64,000 bases of DNA, taken from Thauera humireducens. Its GTDB lineage: Bacteria > Pseudomonadota > Gammaproteobacteria > Burkholderiales > Rhodocyclaceae. The DNA lies in NCBI RefSeq assembly GCF_001051995.2, contig NZ_CP014646.1:310001-374000 (forward strand). The letters run 5' to 3'. The notes beneath the pieces were generated by a model that was given only the letters and a program-made list of their open reading frames with translations, had not been told where the DNA came from and searched no databases. Of the stretch, positions 59,191 through 64,000 are shown piece by piece. How positions within the stretch are numbered: position 1 is the stretch's first letter; each line of letters opens with the position of its first letter. Made by a program: the position numbers and the translations under genes.

Positions 59191-61788
59191 CTACAAATCC
59201 TGACGATCGTCAAAAACCTGGCATTGGTTCTTGCCGGCCTGCTTGGCAATGTACATGGCCTGGTCGGCTTGGCGCATGAGCTGATCGGGTGCGATCGGTT
59301 CGCGTTGGGGGTAGAAGGTAACCCCGATGCTGCCCGACACCTTGACCGTTGCGTTATCGAGGGCAACAGGCTGATTGATGGCGGCCAGCAGGCGAGCGAT
59401 GGGTTGTTCGATGTCGCTGCGGCTGTCCAGTGCGCTCATCACCACCACAAACTCATCCCCACCCAGTCGTGCCACGGTGTCTTCGGCGCGCAGACTTTCC
59501 GTCATGCGCTGCGACACGGTTTTCAGGAGGACATCGCCAGCGTCGTGACCATGAAGATCATTGACGGCCTTGAATCCGTCCAGGTCGATGAGCGCGACTG
59601 CGACGAGCTTGCTGCTGCGTCGGCTCTGGAGCAGGGCCTGCTCCATGCGGTCGGCGAGCAGGGTGCGGTTGGGGAGGCCGGTCAGCGAGTCGAAGTGGGC
59701 GAGCTTACGCAGGCGCTCTTCAGCTTCTTTCTGCGGGGTGATATCCGAGAACAGCCCGACGTGGTGAAGCACCTCACCCGAGGGGCTTCGCACCGTGCCG
59801 ATTGTGAGCAGTTCGGCATAGTCTCGGCCGGATTTGTGACGGTTCCAAATCTCGCCCTCCCAGTAGCCATTGTCCTTGACCGAGCGCCACATCGCCTCAT
59901 AGAAAGCCGGGTTGTGGCGCCCCGATTTGAACAGGCGCGGGTTCTCGCCAAGCAATTCGTCGCGCGACCAACCGGTGATGTCTGAACAGGCGGCGTTGGC
60001 CTCGACAATGCAGCCCTGCGGGTCGGTGATGATGATGCCCTCGCGGGCGCCACTGAACACGCTGGCCGCTAGCTCCAACTGGGTATGCGCATGATGCAAC
60101 TCGGTGATGTCGGTACAGGAACCCACAATCTCGAGGACGGTGCCGGCATCGTCCAGAACGGCATTGTGGTGTAGCTCGACCCATTTCTGGCCCGCAGCGT
60201 CATGGGCAAGCCGGTAGGTGCCACTGAGCAGGCCGACAAAACCCCGTTCCCGCCAGGCCAGCAGTCCATCGCGCAGCGTTGCGCGGTCCTTGGGATGGAT
60301 GGAGCCAAGCAGGTGCTCCAGATCGAGCGAGTCAGCATGGTCTGCGGGGCCGAGCAAAGCTTCAGCGTTGGGGCTGATGAATGTGCAGTTCAGCGTGTGG
60401 GGGTCAAGCGCAAACACAACCGACGGCGTGTTGCGCAGCAGGCCGGACAGACGTTGCGCTTGGGCGCGCTGCGCGTCGACCAGCGAGGCAATCTCGTCGG
60501 CCATCGCGTTGAACTGCTCGCCCAGGTGACGAAACTCGTCCTGCGACTGAACCTGAACCCTGACACTGAGGTCGCCTGCAGCAAAGAGGGCGGAGCCTTC
60601 ATTGATAGTGTTTACCGAGCGCCGGATCGACGTGTAGATGGCGGCAAACAGCGTGCTGATGATGACGAAGAAGCTCATCAGCACAAGGACGTCAGCAATC
60701 ATTGCGCGCCGCACGTCCGCCAGGCCCGCTTCGATCATGGCCACTGACCGAGGGTACAGATGATCGACATGAAGTCGTCTGGCCGCGTCGATGGCCTGCG
60801 TGGCGACGTCGAAGAGGTCTGCGGCCTCGACGGGTGCAGGAGAAAGGTAGGTGCTGGAGCGCGTGGTATTGCGGACATACCGGATGGCATCATGAAGCTC
60901 GCGCACCACAGGGTCATCCATGTGAAGGCTGTCGGGCAGCAACCTGCTGATACGGTCGATGCGGTTGTGTGTGTGGCCTTCCACGATATCGACGGCCGAC
61001 ACGCGGCCAGCAAGTTCAGAGGTGATGCCTGCATCGCGCCCGCCCGCCAACAAGGTGCCGGTGGCGTAACCGCGCAGATTGGCCAGGCTTTCGACCAGAC
61101 TAGGCAGTGACCGAATCTGCGCCAGATTGAGGTGGTAGAGCGCCGGGTTCGAGGTGGCGGTGATGCCTGCCTCATCCCCGATGTCCACGATCCACGCGAG
61201 CAACTCGTTTACTGCCGCCGTATGGGTGTCAAAGCTGGACTGCGCGCTTGATTGATCTTCGGTGGAGTGGATGGCGCGCTCGATACCCGCACGTACGGAT
61301 GCCCAGCGGGGATGCAAGGCCGTGAGCGAATCAAGCCGCACGAGGGCCGCTTCCACCTGTTCGATGCCGCTGCGAACTGCTGACTTCTGCTGAGGGAGGC
61401 GGGCCGTGAAATCGTCACCACCCTTACGCGCGGTGAAGGTCACCCCACGCTGGAGCTGAAGCTCGATCATCAGTGCGAGAGAGTCACGCACCAGCCCTAG
61501 ACCACCGATTGCGCGCTCAGCCAGCACGGCTTGCGCGCGGTAATGGGCGTAGATCTGGTGCAGGAACCCGGCTGCCGCGACGACAAACACCACGGCCACG
61601 GTCGCGAACTTCCAGCGAAAGCTGAGGCGGTCCAGGAGACGGACGATGAACGCGAACGGGGCGTAGAAGGCGGGCGTAGAGGGGGCGCTCAAGGCTGGTT
61701 CTGGGCGCCCCTTTGCTGGGTGGGGCGTGATTGTCTCAGAGCCCCGAGTGTACCTCCATCGAGTATGCGGTACTGCAACATCGGTCAC
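59191..61788 (-). CDS. Membrane-bound PAS-GGDEF diguanylate cyclase
   Basis: This 865-residue protein has one transmembrane helix near residue 60 (WKFATVAVVFVVAAAGFLHQIY), a periplasmic helical sensor region of about 300 residues, and a second helix (MIADVLVLMSFFVIISTLFAAIY). A HAMP domain, PAS domains (SGLLRNTPSVVFALDPHTLNC and ELAASVFSGAREGIIITDPQG) and a GGDEF domain (DLDGFKAVNDLHGHDAGDVLL ... RLGGDEFVVVMSAL) follow. It makes c-di-GMP in response to an outside signal. The only early start codon is GTG at 61788; it has a weak ribosome site, so the exact N-terminus is uncertain. Confidence 0.9.
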   Translation of the reverse strand: MTDVAVPHTRWRYTRGSETITPHPAKGRPEPALSAPSTPAFYAPFAFIVRLLDRLSFRWKFATVAVVFVVAAAGFLHQIYAHYRAQAVLAERAIGGLGLVRDSLALMIELQLQRGVTFTARKGGDDFTARLPQQKSAVRSGIEQVEAALVRLDSLTALHPRWASVRAGIERAIHSTEDQSSAQSSFDTHTAAVNELLAWIVDIGDEAGITATSNPALYHLNLAQIRSLPSLVESLANLRGYATGTLLAGGRDAGITSELAGRVSAVDIVEGHTHNRIDRISRLLPDSLHMDDPVVRELHDAIRYVRNTTRSSTYLSPAPVEAADLFDVATQAIDAARRLHVDHLYPRSVAMIEAGLADVRRAMIADVLVLMSFFVIISTLFAAIYTSIRRSVNTINEGSALFAAGDLSVRVQVQSQDEFRHLGEQFNAMADEIASLVDAQRAQAQRLSGLLRNTPSVVFALDPHTLNCTFISPNAEALLGPADHADSLDLEHLLGSIHPKDRATLRDGLLAWRERGFVGLLSGTYRLAHDAAGQKWVELHHNAVLDDAGTVLEIVGSCTDITELHHAHTQLELAASVFSGAREGIIITDPQGCIVEANAACSDITGWSRDELLGENPRLFKSGRHNPAFYEAMWRSVKDNGYWEGEIWNRHKSGRDYAELLTIGTVRSPSGEVLHHVGLFSDITPQKEAEERLRKLAHFDSLTGLPNRTLLADRMEQALLQSRRSSKLVAVALIDLDGFKAVNDLHGHDAGDVLLKTVSQRMTESLRAEDTVARLGGDEFVVVMSALDSRSDIEQPIARLLAAINQPVALDNATVKVSGSIGVTFYPQREPIAPDQLMRQADQAMYIAKQAGKNQCQVFDDRQDL

Positions 61789-61860
61789 GCCCCGTCTGTG
61801 TTTGCGGGGCTGAAGCGATCGTCGAGCATGCGTCCATGCAGTAAGGCGCTGAGATGCGCC

Positions 61861-63528
61861 TCAGTCCGACTGCTTCTTGATCCGGTAGTTGAGCTGCGGC
61901 CGGGTCATGCCCAGCAGCCGCGCGGCGGCGGCGAGGTTGCCGTTGGCGCGCTCGACGGCGCGTTGCAGGAGGCTTTGCTCGAAGGCCTCGAGCGACACCC
62001 CTGACTCGAGCACGGCAGCGGCGAGATCCTGTGGCGGCTGCCGTCTGGCTTCGAGCGCGCCGTGCGCGCCCAGCGAGTGTTGCTGGGCGGCCTCACTGAA
62101 GTTGCCGATGAAAAGGCGCTCGACCTCGATCATGCCGTTTTGTGGCGCGAGGATCACGCCGCGCTCGAGCACGTTCTCGAGTTCGCGCACATTGCCGGGC
62201 CAGGTGTGGAGCTTCAGCGCGTGCATGGCCTTGTCGCTGATGCCGGCGATGCGCTTGCCATGCAGGGTCTCGAAGCGGCGGACCATGGCATCGACCAGGG
62301 CCGGGATGTCGCCCGTTCGCTCGCGCAGCGGTGGGATCGTCACCGGATAGACGTTGAGGCGGTAGAACAGGTCGCGGCGGAAGGTGCCGGCATGGACGGC
62401 CTTCTGCAAGTCGACGTTGGTCGCGGCGACTAGCCGTACATTGACCTTGCGCGTGCGCTCGTCGCCGAGCCGTTCGATTTCCCCTTCCTGCAATACGCGC
62501 AGCAGCTTGGCCTGGGCCGGTAGAGGCAATTCGCCGACTTCGTCGAGGAACAGCGTGCCGCCGTGCGCGCGCTCGAACTTGCCCGCACGTGAGGCGTGGG
62601 CGCCGGTGAAGGCGCCGCGCTCGACCCCGAACAGCTCGGATTCGATCAGCTCGTCGGGCAGGGCGGCGCAGTTGACCGCGACGAAGGGCTCGTCCTTGCG
62701 CGGGCTCATCTCATGCAGGGTGCGTGCGAAGCGCTCCTTGCCGACGCCGGTTTCGCCGAGCAGCAGTACCGAGACGTTGGTTGACGCGGCACGGCTGATC
62801 AGGTCGTAGGCGTGGAGGAAGGCCGCGGAGTTGCCGATGAGGTCGGCGGTCCGGCGCGGGCAGGCGATCGTGTGGCGCATGGCCTCGATCTCGTCGCGCA
62901 GCTCGAGCAGGCGGCCGACGATCGAGTCGGCCTCGAAGTACGGCCGCAGCTCGTCCGCGTCGGGCCACGCCTCGGCGGGTTTGCCGACGATGCGGCAGTG
63001 CTCGCACCCCGTCGCCGCACACTCGACTTCCTTGAACAGGATGAAGCGTCCCATGAAGGCGCTGGTGTAGCCCGAGGCATAGCCGATCATCATCCAGCAC
63101 ACCGGGTGGTCCACTTCACCAAAAGCCTGCACGTGCGCCTCGGCTTCCCAGGCGTTGTACCACAGGAACTCGCCGTAAAAGCCGTTGCCTGCGCCGCCAA
63201 ACTCGAGCCGTACCGGCTCGACCCGCGCACAGCCCTCGAGCATGTGCAGTTGTGGCCCGACCACGAAGGCGTCTGCGGGTTCGCTGGTGCCGCGCGTCTT
63301 GCGCGCCAGTTCGGCGTCGCGCATGCCGGAGGCGAAGCCCATGCGCGTGAGGATGCGGCGTGCCTGTTGCTGGCCCACCGAAGCGATCAGTTCCTTGCGC
63401 AGTTCGGACATGGCGCCGGCATGCAGGAGCAGCATGCGGTGCTCTCCCAGCCAGATGTGCCCGTCTTCCGCAGCGAACCGGAGCAGGCTGCGGAGATCTG
63501 CGCTCTCCGGGTAATGGATAGTGGCCAA
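61861..63528 (-). CDS. DmpR/XylR-type sigma-54-dependent activator
   Basis: This 555-residue activator has an N-terminal XylR_N sensor that binds aromatics ([20 protein letters not shown] and [17 protein letters not shown]) and a V4R domain ([39 protein letters not shown]). The central AAA+ domain has Walker [12 protein letters not shown], the sigma-54-binding GAFTGA loop and Walker [14 protein letters not shown] Fis-type helix-turn-helix ([24 protein letters not shown]) ends it. I set the start at TTG 63528: GGAGGAG lies 4 bases before it and [12 protein letters not shown] matches the usual DmpR N-terminus. It is divergent from a gene with a -24/-12 promoter, which it should activate in response to phenols or similar aromatics. 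Confidence 0.95.
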   Translation of the reverse strand: MATIHYPESADLRSLLRFAAEDGHIWLGEHRMLLLHAGAMSELRKELIASVGQQQARRILTRMGFASGMRDAELARKTRGTSEPADAFVVGPQLHMLEGCARVEPVRLEFGGAGNGFYGEFLWYNAWEAEAHVQAFGEVDHPVCWMMIGYASGYTSAFMGRFILFKEVECAATGCEHCRIVGKPAEAWPDADELRPYFEADSIVGRLLELRDEIEAMRHTIACPRRTADLIGNSAAFLHAYDLISRAASTNVSVLLLGETGVGKERFARTLHEMSPRKDEPFVAVNCAALPDELIESELFGVERGAFTGAHASRAGKFERAHGGTLFLDEVGELPLPAQAKLLRVLQEGEIERLGDERTRKVNVRLVAATNVDLQKAVHAGTFRRDLFYRLNVYPVTIPPLRERTGDIPALVDAMVRRFETLHGKRIAGISDKAMHALKLHTWPGNVRELENVLERGVILAPQNGMIEVERLFIGNFSEAAQQHSLGAHGALEARRQPPQDLAAAVLESGVSLEAFEQSLLQRAVERANGNLAAAARLLGMTRPQLNYRIKKQSD

Positions 63529-63574
63529 GGGTCTCCTCCAGGTCAGGTCGCTCCGCTCTGCGGCGGGTCGTTCC

Positions 63575-63597
63575 CCGGACACCTCGGCGTTGTCCGG
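63575..63597. promoter_or_regulatory. Candidate upstream activating site of the sigma-54 regulator
   Basis: CCGGACA (63575-63581) and TGTCCGG (63591-63597) are perfect inverted arms around a 9-base spacer. The centre is about 127 bases upstream of the start predicted from the -24/-12 promoter, within the range used by XylR/DmpR sites. It does not match their published TTGA...TCAA consensus, so it could instead be an unrelated hairpin. Confidence 0.4.
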
Positions 63598-63686
63598 ACT
63601 GAGGCCGAAGCTTAACCGAGGCGGCTCCTGTTTAGGGAGCGGGGACTTCTGGCGATGATAGTAAGAATCTCGAGATAAATAAACGA

Positions 63687-63703
63687 TTGGCACGATTCTT
63701 GTA
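63687..63703 (+). promoter_or_regulatory. Sigma-54 (-24/-12) promoter
   Basis: TTGGCACGATTCTTGTA matches TGGCAC-N5-TTGCA, with the invariant GG at 63689-63690 and GT in place of GC at 63701-63702. It reads toward the ferredoxin gene, 100 bases downstream. Confidence 0.8.
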
Positions 63704-63803
63704 ACGGTGCGCCACATCGCCGGTATGCGCGACCAATTGCTGATCGCGTACAGGCGTAGTGATACGCACGACGACAGGCACATCGAGAGAGGAGGCCGTA
63801 AGG

Positions 63804-64000
63804 ATGGGGCAGAGATTCGCGGTGACGATCGAGGACAGTGGAGAACGGGTTTCATGCGCCGAGCAGGACAGCGTGCTGCACGCGATGGAGGCCCTTGGCC
63901 GCAAGGGGATTCCGGTCGGTTGTCGCGGGGGCGGTTGCGGTGTCTGCAAGGTGAGGATTACCGGCGGCGCATACCACACGCGGAAGATGAGCCGTGCCTG
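63804..64000 (+). CDS. 2Fe-2S plant-type ferredoxin (partial, runs off the window)
   Basis: The gene starts at ATG 63804, 6 bases after the AGGAGG-CGT-AAGG purine region, and is still open at the window end after 65 codons. The visible part reads MGQRFAVTIEDSGERVSCAE and, after a helical stretch, GCRGGGCGVCKVRITGG, which supplies three of the four cluster cysteines (C-x5-C-x2-C). It resembles the XylT/DmpQ-type ferredoxins that reactivate catechol 2,3-dioxygenase, or oxygenase-linked ferredoxins. It is probably the first gene of an aromatic-degradation operon driven by the sigma-54 promoter. Confidence 0.88.
   Translation, partial: MGQRFAVTIEDSGERVSCAEQDSVLHAMEALGRKGIPVGCRGGGCGVCKVRITGGAYHTRKMSRA

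Overview
The window is GC-rich chromosomal DNA of a betaproteobacterium. The gene set points to the Rhodocyclales (a Thauera/Azoarcus/Aromatoleum-like organism): an NAD-reducing [NiFe] hydrogenase, a DmpR/XylR-type sigma-54 regulator beside a catabolic ferredoxin, Tat-exported sulfide:quinone oxidoreductase, TRAP transport, meso-diaminopimelate dehydrogenase and a ProQ-type RNA chaperone. The assignment is inferred from gene content only.

Layout. Bases 1-12.5 kb are an accessory island: a repeat-rich edge, a DUF3489 pair on the minus strand, then a tightly packed plus-strand conflict operon (HTH regulator; a 1254-residue fused restriction-methylation-specificity protein; McrB; McrC; a TOTE-type primase-helicase) followed by a ParDE module and a terminator. 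From 12.9 to 25.8 kb the DNA is chromosomal: pirin, tyrS behind what reads as a tyrosine attenuator, DUF5710 protein, DnaQ-like exonuclease, ddh, a methyltransferase, yghU, then a translationally coupled set (thermostable-hemolysin family, AMP-ligase, haem-oxygenase-fold diiron protein, SDR, TPR protein) running into a QseBC-like two-component system. From 25.9 to 32.7 kb: a sulfide-detoxification operon facing a lone Rieske protein, a histidine-rich TonB receptor with a DUF2946 partner, and a GST. hoxFUYHW occupies 32.9-38.0 kb. It is followed by a diguanylate cyclase, a TerB/DUF697 membrane protein, proQ and tRNA-Thr. A minus-strand operon at 42.1-49.7 kb (amidase, TRAP transporter, asparaginase, tartrate-dehydrogenase-like enzyme, M20 amidohydrolase) faces a LysR regulator and looks like uptake and breakdown of an amide- or carbamoyl-containing acid.

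The initiator tRNA-Met at 50.9 kb is the attachment site of a decayed 2.2-kb integrative element: its 3' part and terminator recur at 53.15-53.23 kb, and between the copies lie a ribbon-helix-helix gene, an excisionase-like gene with a clear promoter and palindromic operator, a truncated integrase and a damaged XRE/DUF2283 pair. Beyond it lie an orphan UvrD-like helicase, membrane proteins, a lipid-kinase/phosphoesterase pair, a PAS-GGDEF protein, and at the right edge a sigma-54 regulator divergent from a ferredoxin gene with a recognisable -24/-12 promoter, presumably the start of an aromatic-degradation operon beyond the window.

Most notable: (1) a 19-codon Tyr-Tyr-Ala-Tyr leader peptide with mutually exclusive hairpins before tyrS; (2) the fused R-M-S / McrBC / TOTE primase-helicase operon; (3) the tRNA-fMet mini-element with its retained control region; (4) an uncharacterised ligase-diiron oxidase-SDR pathway; (5) a 43-base intergenic repeat carrying a hairpin and a DnaA-box-like end.
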